Positions 7,330 through 15,645 of a DNA stretch of 26,215 bases are shown piece after piece. Made by a program: the position numbers and the translations under genes. Origin of the DNA: an uncultured Blautia sp. (GTDB lineage Bacteria > Bacillota > Clostridia > Lachnospirales > Lachnospiraceae); NCBI GenBank assembly GCA_934402155.1, contig CAKRTP010000013.1, forward strand, positions 1 to 26,215, read 5' to 3'. The stretch's first letter is position 1; the number at the start of each line of letters is the position of its first letter. The notes under the pieces were generated by a model. It saw only the letters and a program-made list of their open reading frames with translations. It was not told where the DNA came from and made no database searches.

Positions 7330-8568
7330 TCAGCCTGCGATATCAGCCTGAAGGTCATCGAGAAGTGTCTGCACATCATCACCAAGAAGTGCGTTCTGCT
7401 CAACTTCGATAACACCCTGTTTTACATCTGCCCATTCAGTCTTGGTTGCCGGGTAGAAGTTGCAGCTCTGGAGAATGTCAATCCAGGATGCGAAGGTTTC
7501 GTCATCTTTTGCAAGAAGGTCTGCTGCTGTCTGGGTTGTTGGCAGGAATCCTTCATATACCATGTAATCTGCGTAACGTGTATCATCGTAGAAGAAGTCG
7601 AAGAACTTGCTGATGGCAGCAGTACGAGCTTCCTGATCCTCTGCGGAGTCATCCTTGAATACTTCAAGACGGTCGCAAACGCCCATAGCGATAGATTCGC
7701 AGCCTTCGTTTGCAGGGATGGTTGTTACATCGTAGTTGATATCATATCCACCATCGGAGAGATAGGTAGGAATGTTGTTCGGTCCGATCATCATGGCAAC
7801 TTTGCCTGCACCAAACATATCCTGAAGGTCATAACGTGTCTCATTTGCAGGATCGGAGTTGGTATATCCATCGTTTACAAGACCGACCGCAAAGTTCAGA
7901 GCTTCTACGTTTTTGTCACTGTTCAGAGCCCAGTCGCCGTTTTCATCAACAAATCCGCCGCCATTGTTCCATGTATAATAAGAGAATGCAGCCTGACCTT
8001 CGTCAGTTGTCATATCAATACCCCATGGATAAACGTCATCGCCGAATTTATCTTTGATCTTCTTTGCTGCGTCCTGAACTTCTGCCCATGTGGTAGGAAC
8101 GGTAGCACCTGCTTCATCAAGGATATCTTTATTATAGAAGAGTGCACGGCAGGAAGCGAGGATCGGTAATGCATATACAGTATCATCGATCTTGCTTGCA
8201 TCCCAGAATGCCGGGAAGAATTTAGCCTGAAGTTCATCAGAAGCATATTCTGTTGCAGGCATCAGCAGATCGTCAGCTACATAATCTGCAAGAACATCAA
8301 TGTTCAGGATATCAGGAGCACTGTTGTTTGCAATCAGTGTATTAACCTTGGTAGCAAGGTCGTTCCAGGAAATAACTTCCAGATTCAGATCGATATCAGG
8401 ATTCTCTGCTTCAAAGTCTGTCTCAAACTGAGTCCACCAGGCCTGGGTCTGAGTACCGTACTGGCTGATGATAACATCCAGAGTTGTCTTGTCGTCCGCT
8501 GCGAGAACAGGCTGAGCCATTGTTGCTGTCATTGCCAGGATCATTGCTAATGCGATTTTTCGTTTCAT
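7330..8568 (-). CDS. Extracellular sugar-binding protein of a CUT1 ABC transporter
   Basis: The 412-residue solute-binding protein (SBP_bac_1 family) captures the sugar outside the cell and delivers it to the two permeases. The N-terminus MKRKIALAMILAM followed by AQPVLA then ADDKTT is a signal peptide, likely cleaved after Ala23. There is no lipobox cysteine, whereas most Gram-positive binding proteins are lipoproteins. Family features include NPDIDLNLEVISWNDL near residue 60 and a region typical of the sugar cleft (YALPILASCRALFYNKDILDEAG). The ribosome site is GGGAGG, 8 nt before ATG 8568. A perfect sigma-A promoter drives it. The substrate is unknown; the neighbours suggest an amino sugar or a glycan containing one. 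Confidence 0.92.
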   Translation of the reverse strand: MKRKIALAMILAMTATMAQPVLAADDKTTLDVIISQYGTQTQAWWTQFETDFEAENPDIDLNLEVISWNDLATKVNTLIANNSAPDILNIDVLADYVADDLLMPATEYASDELQAKFFPAFWDASKIDDTVYALPILASCRALFYNKDILDEAGATVPTTWAEVQDAAKKIKDKFGDDVYPWGIDMTTDEGQAAFSYYTWNNGGGFVDENGDWALNSDKNVEALNFAVGLVNDGYTNSDPANETRYDLQDMFGAGKVAMMIGPNNIPTYLSDGGYDINYDVTTIPANEGCESIAMGVCDRLEVFKDDSAEDQEARTAAISKFFDFFYDDTRYADYMVYEGFLPTTQTAADLLAKDDETFASWIDILQSCNFYPATKTEWADVKQGVIEVEQNALLGDDVQTLLDDLQADIAG

Positions 8569-8596
8569 AGATAAATCCTCCCTTTTTTGATTGTGA

Positions 8597-8616
8597 AACT
8601 GACCAAAAAGTCAGTT
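8597..8616. promoter_or_regulatory. Inverted repeat in the binding-protein leader
   Basis: AACTGAC (8597-8603) and GTCAGTT (8610-8616) flank a 6-nt spacer, and TGA/TCA extends the symmetry with a one-base offset. It lies between the predicted transcription start (about 8642) and the ribosome site. It could be an operator or an RNA hairpin. Confidence 0.45.
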
Positions 8617-8648
8617 CAAGTTCATAAGAAAACATATATAGTGACTTA

Positions 8649-8677
8649 ATTATATATTTTGAAAACAGTCATGTCAA
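8649..8677 (-). promoter_or_regulatory. Perfect-consensus sigma-A promoter of the transporter operon
   Basis: On the minus strand, TTGACA (8677-8672), exactly 17 bp and TATAAT (8654-8649) match the consensus at 12 of 12 positions. Transcription would start near 8642, giving a leader of about 75 nt. AGTCAT (8667-8672) and ATGACT (8683-8688) form a dyad that straddles the -35, a natural place for a repressor. Confidence 0.85.
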
Positions 8678-8747
8678 TAAAGATGACTAAAAATAACGAA
8701 AAAAACAAAAAAAATAATATATATTGCACAAAACACACTATTGACTG

Positions 8748-8783
8748 GTAAAATCTGAGGGAGTTTTAGTAAAATCTGAGGGA
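8748..8783 (+). repeat. Two 15-bp direct repeats, 21 bp apart, upstream of the galE promoter
   Basis: GTAAAATCTGAGGGA occurs exactly at 8748-8762 and 8769-8783. The 21-bp period is two helical turns, so both copies face the same side of the DNA. They end 15 bp before the candidate galE -35. This layout is typical of AraC-family activator half-sites. Confidence 0.75.
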
Positions 8784-8798
8784 TGCTTTGAGAATATA

Positions 8799-8827
8799 TT
8801 GTTAAAAAAAAAGAATGGTGTTACAAT
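8799..8827 (+). promoter_or_regulatory. Candidate galE promoter; the rest of the 8569-8870 gap is AT-rich control DNA
   Basis: TTGTTA (8799-8804), 17 bp and TACAAT (8822-8827) form a moderate sigma-A promoter, with a start near 8834. The whole 302-base gap between the divergent binding-protein and galE genes holds this promoter, the direct repeats, the transporter promoter and two dyads. Between about 8689 and 8735 it is A-rich with no gene visible. Confidence 0.55.
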
Positions 8828-8870
8828 AACATCGAAACGTAACCAGAATAAACGTCAGGAGGAGAAAATC

Positions 8871-9887
8871 ATGGCAATTTTAGTAACAGGTGGAGCTGGT
8901 TTTATTGGAAGCCACACCGTAGTAGAACTTCAGAATGCAGGATATGATGTAGTAGTACTGGACAACCTGAGCAATTCCAGCGAGAAGAGCCTTGAACGTG
9001 TAGAAAAGATCACAGGTAAACCGGTTAAATTTTATAAAGCAGATATTCTTGACAGAGAGGGATTGAATGAAGTTTTCGAAAAAGAGGACATCGATTCCTG
9101 TATCCATTTTGCAGGACTCAAGGCAGTAGGTGAGTCTGTTGCAAAACCGTGGGAATATTATGAAAACAATATCGCAGGCACACTTACATTAGTAGATGTG
9201 ATGAGAAAACATGGAGTCAAAAATATTATTTTCTCCTCCTCTGCAACTGTATATGGTGATCCGGCGATCATCCCGATCACAGAGGAATGCCCGAAAGGAC
9301 AGTGTACCAACCCTTATGGATGGACCAAATCCATGCTGGAGCAGATCCTTACAGATATCCAGAAAGCAGATCCGGAATGGAATGTAGTACTTCTTCGTTA
9401 CTTCAACCCGATCGGTGCTCACAAGAGCGGTCTGATCGGTGAGAATCCGAATGGTATTCCGAATAATCTGATGCCTTATATTACACAGGTTGCTGTAGGA
9501 AAGCTCAAAGAACTGGGAGTATTCGGAAATGATTATGATACACCGGACGGAACTGGAGTCAGAGATTATATTCATGTAGTTGACCTTGCAAAAGGTCATG
9601 TAAAGGCTGTTAAGAAGCTGGAAGACAATTCAGGACTCAGCATTTATAATCTTGGCACAGGCAAGGGATACAGTGTTCTTGATATTGTAAAGAATTTTGA
9701 AGCTGCAACAGGTGTAAAGATCCCATATTCTATCAAACCGCGTCGTGCGGGTGATGTTGCAACCTGTTATTCTGATGCAGGCAAAGCGAAAAAAGAACTT
9801 GGCTGGGAAGCTGAGTACGATATCAAAGATATGTGCGCTGATTCCTGGAATTTCCAGCAGAAGAACCCAAATGGCTATGAAGACTGA
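8871..9887 (+). CDS. galE: UDP-glucose/UDP-N-acetylglucosamine 4-epimerase
   Basis: GalE interconverts UDP-galactose and UDP-glucose, and in some forms UDP-GalNAc and UDP-GlcNAc, using bound NAD. The 338 residues equal the E. coli length. The Rossmann motif is GGAGFIGSH (7-15). The catalytic Ser124 (SSSATVYG), Tyr149 and Lys153 (YGWTK) carry E. coli numbering. The residue at 299, Tyr in E. coli and Cys in the human enzyme, is Cys here (GDVATCYSD), which predicts room for the acetamido group. I chose ATG 8871 because AGGAGG lies 8 nt upstream; an open frame back to 8799 overlaps the promoter. It has its own promoter and terminator and fits the HexNAc pathway of its neighbours. Confidence 0.96.
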   Translation: MAILVTGGAGFIGSHTVVELQNAGYDVVVLDNLSNSSEKSLERVEKITGKPVKFYKADILDREGLNEVFEKEDIDSCIHFAGLKAVGESVAKPWEYYENNIAGTLTLVDVMRKHGVKNIIFSSSATVYGDPAIIPITEECPKGQCTNPYGWTKSMLEQILTDIQKADPEWNVVLLRYFNPIGAHKSGLIGENPNGIPNNLMPYITQVAVGKLKELGVFGNDYDTPDGTGVRDYIHVVDLAKGHVKAVKKLEDNSGLSIYNLGTGKGYSVLDIVKNFEAATGVKIPYSIKPRRAGDVATCYSDAGKAKKELGWEAEYDIKDMCADSWNFQQKNPNGYED

Positions 9888-9903
9888 TTTTTAACTATAA
9901 AAT

Positions 9904-9943
9904 AAAAAAGCTCGATGGATCGTTGGATCCATCGGGCTTTTTT
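9904..9943. terminator. Bidirectional intrinsic terminator between galE and the DUF1846 gene
   Basis: AAAAAAGCTCGATGGATC (9904-9921) pairs with GATCCATCGGGCTTTTTT (9926-9943) over 18 bp with one G-U pair and a 4-nt loop. It serves convergent genes. Confidence 0.95.
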
Positions 9944-9961
9944 ATGTTGGAAAACTGTGAT

Positions 9962-11440
9962 TTAGTGATATTTTTTTTCTTTTTCGAACTTTGGTTCGCA
10001 GGTCAGCTCAATACCGAGCTTACGGAATTCCCAGATATCGACAGAAGATAACATAACGGAGGTATGAGCTTGACAGCCCTTGAGGGTATGAAGCTGTTCC
10101 AGGGCCTGACGTGCCTCCGGATTACTTGCCGCACTGACGGACAGAGCAATCAGAGTTTCATCTGTATGAAGTCTTGGGTTTCTGCTTCCAAGATATTTGG
10201 TCTTGAGTTCCTGGATAGGATGGATCGCTTCCGGTGAGATCACATGATGCTTATGGTCAATTCCGGCGAGTTCTTTGAGTGCATTCAAAAGAAGAGCGGA
10301 AGAAGCACCGAGAAGATCGGAGGTCTTGCCGTAGATAATGCGTCCGTCAGGAAGTTCAAGAGCAGCAGCAGGTGCGCCGGTCTCTTTTTCTTTCTGGAGA
10401 CTTGCCGGGACAACTTTACGGTCCTCGAGGGAAGCATGTGCCTGTTTCAGAAGAAGTTCGATCTTACGTACTTCCTTTTCTGTTCCCGTACCGGTGAGAA
10501 GGGCACCGCAGCTCTTGTAATAGCGGCGGATGATCTCCTGACGGGATGCATCACAGCATACCTCATTGTCGACGATACAGTTTCCGGCCATATTGACTCC
10601 CATATCTGTAGGAGATTTGTAAGGGCATTCGCCCATGATCTTCTCAAACATTGCCTGAAGAACAGGGAAAATTTCCACATCACGATTGTAATTAACGGTC
10701 GTCTCACCGTAAGCTTCCAGATGGAACGGGTCGATCATATTGACATCGTTCAGATCTGCAGTGGCAGCTTCATATGCCAGATTGACCGGATGTTTCAGCG
10801 GAATATTCCAGATTGGGAAAGTTTCGAATTTGGCATATCCGGCAGCTACTCCACGTTTGTATTCGTGGTATAACTGAGAGAGACAGGTTGCCATTTTTCC
10901 GCTTCCAGGTCCTGGGGCGGTGATGACTACAAGTGGTCTTGTAGTTTCAATATATTCATTTCTTCCATAACCTTCGTCGCTTACGATCATCGGGATATTG
11001 CTTGGATATCCTGGAATACTATAATGGAAATAAACTTTGATTCCGAGTTTTGCAAGACGGTTCTTAAAAAGAATTGCGCTTTCCTGACCGGCATAGCGTG
11101 TAATGCATACACTTCCTACATAAAGGCCGCATTCTGAGAAAGCATCGATCAGACGCAGGACATCTTCATCGTAAGTGATTCCGAGGTCACCACGCATTTT
11201 GTTTTTGTCAATGTCAGCAGCACTGATGACAATGACGATCTCGGCCTGATCGCTGAGCTGCATCAGCATACGGAGTTTGCTGTCCGGCTCAAATCCTGGA
11301 AGAACACGGGAAGCATGGTAATCATCAAAAAGTTTTCCACCGAATTCCAGGTAAAGCTTGTTGTCAAATTTACTGATACGGTCACGGATGTGTTCGGACT
11401 GCATTGTCAGATATTTTTCATTATCAAATCCAATTTTCAT
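9962..11440 (-). CDS. DUF1846 family protein of unknown function
   Basis: The 492-residue cytoplasmic protein matches the DUF1846/UPF0371 family, found in Firmicutes and some other bacteria; its biochemical role is unknown to me. The start MKIGFDNEKYLTMQSEHIRDRI and the segment KLYLEFGGKLFDDYHASRVLPGF are typical of the family. ITAPGPGSGKMATCL (about residues 173-187) looks like a P-loop, suggesting nucleotide binding. No membrane segments or signal peptide are visible. The length is full for the family. It is a single-gene unit: a terminator lies beyond its 3' end and a dyad and the ftsH promoter lie upstream. Its ribosome site is GGAAAGGA upstream of ATG 11440. I do not assign a function. 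Confidence 0.88.
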   Translation of the reverse strand: MKIGFDNEKYLTMQSEHIRDRISKFDNKLYLEFGGKLFDDYHASRVLPGFEPDSKLRMLMQLSDQAEIVIVISAADIDKNKMRGDLGITYDEDVLRLIDAFSECGLYVGSVCITRYAGQESAILFKNRLAKLGIKVYFHYSIPGYPSNIPMIVSDEGYGRNEYIETTRPLVVITAPGPGSGKMATCLSQLYHEYKRGVAAGYAKFETFPIWNIPLKHPVNLAYEAATADLNDVNMIDPFHLEAYGETTVNYNRDVEIFPVLQAMFEKIMGECPYKSPTDMGVNMAGNCIVDNEVCCDASRQEIIRRYYKSCGALLTGTGTEKEVRKIELLLKQAHASLEDRKVVPASLQKEKETGAPAAALELPDGRIIYGKTSDLLGASSALLLNALKELAGIDHKHHVISPEAIHPIQELKTKYLGSRNPRLHTDETLIALSVSAASNPEARQALEQLHTLKGCQAHTSVMLSSVDIWEFRKLGIELTCEPKFEKEKKYH

Positions 11441-11475
11441 TTGTTGATTTCCTTTCCATCACACTTGGCTGCGGT

Positions 11476-11502
11476 TTGCAATAACTGTCTGAAGTATTGC
11501 AA
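11476..11502. promoter_or_regulatory. Inverted repeat upstream of the DUF1846 gene
   Basis: TTGCAATA (11476-11483) and TATTGCAA (11495-11502) are perfect 8-bp arms with an 11-nt spacer, 35 nt before the DUF1846 start. No T-tract follows on either strand, so an operator is more likely than a terminator. No convincing promoter for the DUF1846 gene was found. Confidence 0.5.
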
Positions 11503-11561
11503 CGATACTGTGCACAATAATTTACCAACCTAGTATACTACAAACATTCACAGTTTTCCAG

Positions 11562-11590
11562 TTGATTTATACAGGAAATCTCTTTATAAT
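11562..11590 (+). promoter_or_regulatory. Sigma-A promoter of the ftsH-uvrC-hprK-glcK run
   Basis: TTGATT (11562-11567), 17 bp and TATAAT (11585-11590) match at 4/6 and 6/6. The start would be near 11597, leaving a leader of about 20 nt with AGAGGAGG before ATG 11618. Confidence 0.8.
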
Positions 11591-11617
11591 ATAGAAGATA
11601 ATAAGAGGAGGAAAAGA

Positions 11618-13714
11618 ATGAACGATCATATGGATAAGCGTCCGGATGATAAGCGTCCGAACCGAAATAACCAAAAGAATCAGGGACCGAATAAGAATCG
11701 TCAGACTATCCTGGGATTCCTGATCTGTCTTCTGATCAGTTTAGTATGTCTGAGTTTTGTGACAGATATGATGAGCGATAAATCCAGTGAGATCACATAT
11801 GATAAATTTATCGAAATGGTAGATAAAGATCAGATCAAAGAAGTGACACTCCAGTCGGGAGTGCTGACTGTCGTTCCAAAACTTCAGAAATCTTACCAGA
11901 AAGAAAGTTATAAGGTCAATCAGATGGAGGATACCAGTGCACTGACCGAGAGACTGGAAGGTAAAGGAATTATTTTTAAATATGAACCGCCTGACGTGAT
12001 GGGAGAGTTCGTTTCGACTATGATAAGCGTCCTGCTTCCGACAGTAGTACTGTTTTTTATGCTGCTGTACTTTATGCGCCGTATGAATAAAGGCGGCGGC
12101 GGTGGAATCATGGGTGTTGGCAAGAGCCGTGCCAAGGCTTACATTCAGAAAGAAACAGGAGTGCTTTTCAAAGATGTGGCCGGACAGGAAGAAGCTAAGG
12201 AATCACTGCAGGAGGTGGTGGATTTCCTGCATAATCCGGGTAAATATACGCAGATCGGTGCGAAACTTCCAAAGGGTGCGCTTCTTGTAGGACCTCCTGG
12301 AACAGGTAAGACTCTTCTTGCCAAGGCTGTTGCAGGAGAGGCAAATGTTCCGTTTTTTTCACTTTCCGGTTCTGAATTTGTGGAGATGTTTGTCGGTGTG
12401 GGTGCTTCCAGGGTTCGTGACCTGTTTGAGGAAGCCAAGAAAAATGCACCATGTATTGTGTTTATTGATGAGATTGACGCTATCGGTAAGAGCCGTGATT
12501 CCAGATATGGCGGAGGTAATGATGAACGTGAGCAGACGCTGAATCAGCTTCTTGCAGAGATGGATGGTTTTGATACATCCAAGGGACTTCTGATCCTGGC
12601 GGCAACGAACCGTCCGGAGGTGCTGGATCCGGCACTTTTAAGACCGGGACGTTTTGACCGTCGTATTATTGTGGATCGACCTGATCTCAAGGGGCGTGTG
12701 GAAATCCTCAAAGTTCATGCCAAGAACGTTATGCTGGATGAAACGGTAGATCTGGATGCGATTGCACTGGCAACATCAGGTGCGGTGGGATCAGACCTTG
12801 CAAATATGATCAACGAGGCCGCGATCCTTGCAGTCAAAAATGGCCGCAGGGCTGTTTCACAGAAGGATCTTCAGGAATCAGTAGAGGTTGTCCTTGTCGG
12901 CAAAGAAAAGAAAGATCGTATTTTAAGTGCACAGGAGAGACGTATTGTTTCTTATCATGAAGTAGGTCATGCGCTTGTAAATGCACTTCAGAAGGATGCG
13001 GAGCCAGTCCAGAAGATCACGATCGTTCCTCGTACCATGGGAGCACTTGGTTATGTCATGCAGGTTCCGGAGGAGGAGAAATATCTTAATACCCAGAAGG
13101 AACTGGAAGCAATGCTGGTGGGATATCTTGGCGGACGTGCCGCGGAAGAACTTGTGTTTGATACGGTTACGACAGGTGCTGCCAATGATATTGAGCAGGC
13201 TACAAAGGTTGCGCGTGCGATGATCACTCAGTATGGTATGTCACAGAAATTTGGTCTGATGGGGCTGGCAACCCAGGAAAATCAGTATCTCTCAGGCAGA
13301 GCAGTTCTTAATTGCGGAGATGATACAGCTACAGAAATTGACCATGAAGTCATGCAGCTTCTTCATTATTCTTATGAGGAGGCCAAGAGACTTCTGAGTG
13401 AACACAGAGAGGCTCTTGACAAGATCGCAGATTATCTGATCCGCAGAGAGACTATCACAGGCAAGGAATTTATGAAAATCTTCAGAGCAGTTGAAAGAGG
13501 AATTGAGATTCCGGAAAACCTGGATGAACTTCCGGATTTTGACAGGGAAGCAGAAGAAAATCAGTCAGAGTCATCGGAGGATCAGTCATCTAAGATCAGT
13601 CTTTCAAAAGAAAATCTGACAGGAGCGGAAATTACAGAGACTCCGGAAACAACAGAGATTTTAGCGGAAATCCCGACATCAGAAGAAACAGAGGACAGCG
13701 GTACAGAGGCTTAA
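11618..13714 (+). CDS. ftsH: ATP-dependent zinc metalloprotease FtsH
   Basis: FtsH is a membrane-anchored hexameric AAA+ protease that degrades misfolded membrane proteins and regulators. The 698 residues start with a basic, Asn/Lys-rich cytoplasmic stretch. Membrane segments at about 31-50 and 134-153 enclose the short external domain. Walker A is GPPGTGKT (225-232), the pore loop is around FVG (258-260), and Walker B is [10 protein letters not shown] (281-290). The second region of homology is [20 protein letters not shown]. The zinc site HEVGH (447-451) and Asp524 ([10 protein letters not shown]) complete the protease. After about residue 630 comes a Glu/Ser/Thr-rich acidic tail, longer than in E. 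coli. uvrC follows after 12 bp. Confidence 0.97.
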   Translation: MNDHMDKRPDDKRPNRNNQKNQGPNKNRQTILGFLICLLISLVCLSFVTDMMSDKSSEITYDKFIEMVDKDQIKEVTLQSGVLTVVPKLQKSYQKESYKVNQMEDTSALTERLEGKGIIFKYEPPDVMGEFVSTMISVLLPTVVLFFMLLYFMRRMNKGGGGGIMGVGKSRAKAYIQKETGVLFKDVAGQEEAKESLQEVVDFLHNPGKYTQIGAKLPKGALLVGPPGTGKTLLAKAVAGEANVPFFSLSGSEFVEMFVGVGASRVRDLFEEAKKNAPCIVFIDEIDAIGKSRDSRYGGGNDEREQTLNQLLAEMDGFDTSKGLLILAATNRPEVLDPALLRPGRFDRRIIVDRPDLKGRVEILKVHAKNVMLDETVDLDAIALATSGAVGSDLANMINEAAILAVKNGRRAVSQKDLQESVEVVLVGKEKKDRILSAQERRIVSYHEVGHALVNALQKDAEPVQKITIVPRTMGALGYVMQVPEEEKYLNTQKELEAMLVGYLGGRAAEELVFDTVTTGAANDIEQATKVARAMITQYGMSQKFGLMGLATQENQYLSGRAVLNCGDDTATEIDHEVMQLLHYSYEEAKRLLSEHREALDKIADYLIRRETITGKEFMKIFRAVERGIEIPENLDELPDFDREAEENQSESSEDQSSKISLSKENLTGAEITETPETTEILAEIPTSEETEDSGTEA

Positions 13715-13726
13715 AGGAGCTGCGGC

Positions 13727-15598
13727 ATGTTTCAGATTGAAGAAGAATTAAAGAAACTCCCTGCAAGGCCTGGCGTGTATATTATGCACGATGAGAGGGA
13801 TGCGATCATCTATGTGGGAAAGGCGATCAGCCTTCGAAACCGTGTGCGGCAATACTTTCAGAGTAGTCGTAATAAGGGTGCCAAGATTGAGCAGATGGTT
13901 ACTCACATAGCAAGATTTGAATATATTGTTACAGATTCTGAACTGGAAGCACTGGTTCTGGAGAGTAACCTGATCAAGGAACATCGTCCGAAATACAATA
14001 CGATGCTCAAGGATGACAAGAGTTATCCGTTCATCAAAGTGACGGTGCAGGAAGCTTATCCAAGAGTGCTTTTTGCCAGACAGATGAAGAAAGACAAAAA
14101 CAGATATTTTGGTCCGTATACCAGCGGCGGAGCAGTCAAAGATGTGATCGAACTGGTAAGAAAACTGTACCAGGTACGTTCCTGCAACAGAAATCTTCCG
14201 CGGGACTGTGGGAAAGACCGTCCATGTCTGTATTATCATATGAAGCAGTGTACCGGTCCCTGTACCGGACATGTGGATCAGAAGCAATACAGGGAAAATA
14301 TCCAGAAAGTACTTCGTTTTCTGAACGGCGATTTTCAGGATACGGTTGATGAACTCACAGATAAGATGCTGACAGCTTCAGAAGAAATGCGTTTTGAGGA
14401 TGCAGCAGGTTATCGTGATCTGATCCAGAGTATCCGCAAGATCGGAGAACGCCAGAAAATCACTGCTTACGGCGAAGAAGATCGTGACATCATAGCTGCG
14501 GCGATGGATGACAGTTCTGATCTGCGAGAGCAGGACGCGGTTGTTCAGGTATTTTTCATGAGAAGCGGCCGGATGATCGGCAGAGATCATTTTTATCTTA
14601 GAGTTGCCAGAGGAGATACGAGGGCACAGGTTCTGTCCAGTTTTCTTAAGCAGTATTATGCCGGTACACCATTTATACCGGGAGAGATCATGCTTCAGAC
14701 AGATGTTGAGGACAGAGAGGTGATTGAAGAATGGCTTTCTTCCAGACGCAGACAAAAAGTCCGCATTGTGGTACCGAAGAAAGGTACCAAAGAAAAAATG
14801 ATAGAGCTTGCCTGGGAAAATGCCCGTATGGTTCTTGAAAAGGATCGTGAGCGGATACGCAGGGAAGAGGGGCGTACGATCGGTGCAGTCCATGAAGTGG
14901 AAGAATGGCTTGGGCTTGCCGGACTGAACCGTATGGAGGCTTTTGATATCTCGAATATCAGTGGTTTCGAATCGGTAGGGTCCATGGTGGTCTACGAGAA
15001 GGGAAAGCCTAAGCGAAGTGATTACCGCAAGTTCCGGATCAGATCTGTTCAGGGACCAAATGATTATGCAAGCATGGAAGAAGTGCTGACAAGGCGTTTT
15101 ACACATGAGAGCTCCGGTGAATTTGACAGTTTTGCAAGAATGCCGGATCTGCTTTTGATGGATGGAGGCCGGGGGCAGGTAAATATAGCTCTTGGAGTAC
15201 TAGAAAGACTTGGAATAGAAATCCCGGTCTGCGGAATGGTAAAGGATGAGCATCACAGAACCAGGGGACTTTATTATAATGATGTGGAGATTCCAATTGA
15301 TACAGACAGCGAAGGGTTCAGACTGATCACCAGGATTCAGGATGAGGCTCACCGCTTTGCGATAGAGTATCATCGTTCTCTCAGAAGCAAAGAGCAGGTA
15401 CACTCGATCCTGGATGATATTCCGGGGATCGGAGAACGAAGAAGAAAGGCACTGATGCGTCGTTTTCGTTCAATTGAAGCAATCAGAGATGCATCAGAAG
15501 AGGAACTGGCACAGACAGAGTCCATGAATGCAGGAAGTGCAAAACAGGTGTATGATTTTTTTCATCAGTCAGATAATCTGAGGATTACCGGCAAATGA
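13727..15598 (+). CDS. uvrC: Excinuclease ABC subunit C
   Basis: UvrC makes both incisions around a lesion in nucleotide excision repair after UvrAB loading. The 623 residues hold all expected parts. The GIY-YIG nuclease (PGVYIM and YVGKA, 15-33, with Arg39) is followed by a Cys-rich segment (Cys153, 161, 167, 175, 179), which carries an iron-sulfur cluster in the E. coli enzyme. Next come a UVR segment (about 203-238) and the RNase H-like nuclease with Asp407 (FDISN), Asp479 (MDGGRGQ) and His542 (DEAHRFA). Helix-hairpin-helix repeats lie at about 562-612. AAGGAG precedes ATG 13727, 12 bp after ftsH, so it belongs to that operon. Confidence 0.97.
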   Translation: MFQIEEELKKLPARPGVYIMHDERDAIIYVGKAISLRNRVRQYFQSSRNKGAKIEQMVTHIARFEYIVTDSELEALVLESNLIKEHRPKYNTMLKDDKSYPFIKVTVQEAYPRVLFARQMKKDKNRYFGPYTSGGAVKDVIELVRKLYQVRSCNRNLPRDCGKDRPCLYYHMKQCTGPCTGHVDQKQYRENIQKVLRFLNGDFQDTVDELTDKMLTASEEMRFEDAAGYRDLIQSIRKIGERQKITAYGEEDRDIIAAAMDDSSDLREQDAVVQVFFMRSGRMIGRDHFYLRVARGDTRAQVLSSFLKQYYAGTPFIPGEIMLQTDVEDREVIEEWLSSRRRQKVRIVVPKKGTKEKMIELAWENARMVLEKDRERIRREEGRTIGAVHEVEEWLGLAGLNRMEAFDISNISGFESVGSMVVYEKGKPKRSDYRKFRIRSVQGPNDYASMEEVLTRRFTHESSGEFDSFARMPDLLLMDGGRGQVNIALGVLERLGIEIPVCGMVKDEHHRTRGLYYNDVEIPIDTDSEGFRLITRIQDEAHRFAIEYHRSLRSKEQVHSILDDIPGIGERRRKALMRRFRSIEAIRDASEEELAQTESMNAGSAKQVYDFFHQSDNLRITGK

Positions 15599-15645
15599 GA
15601 AATAAGGCACTTGAAATATATAAACATTAAAGGAGAAGACGTAAT

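Noticed and set aside
10244..10873. 209-codon plus-strand open frame inside the DUF1846 gene
   Set aside because: It is antisense to a well-supported family protein and has no recognisable domain or ribosome site.
11531..11540. TAGTATACTA palindrome as the DUF1846 promoter or operator
   Set aside because: It is perfectly symmetrical, but no -35 at proper spacing was found on the minus strand and ten AT-rich bases can arise by chance.
14378..15106. 242-codon minus-strand open frame inside uvrC
   Set aside because: The uvrC frame carries complete catalytic motifs; the antisense frame shows none and is a shadow.
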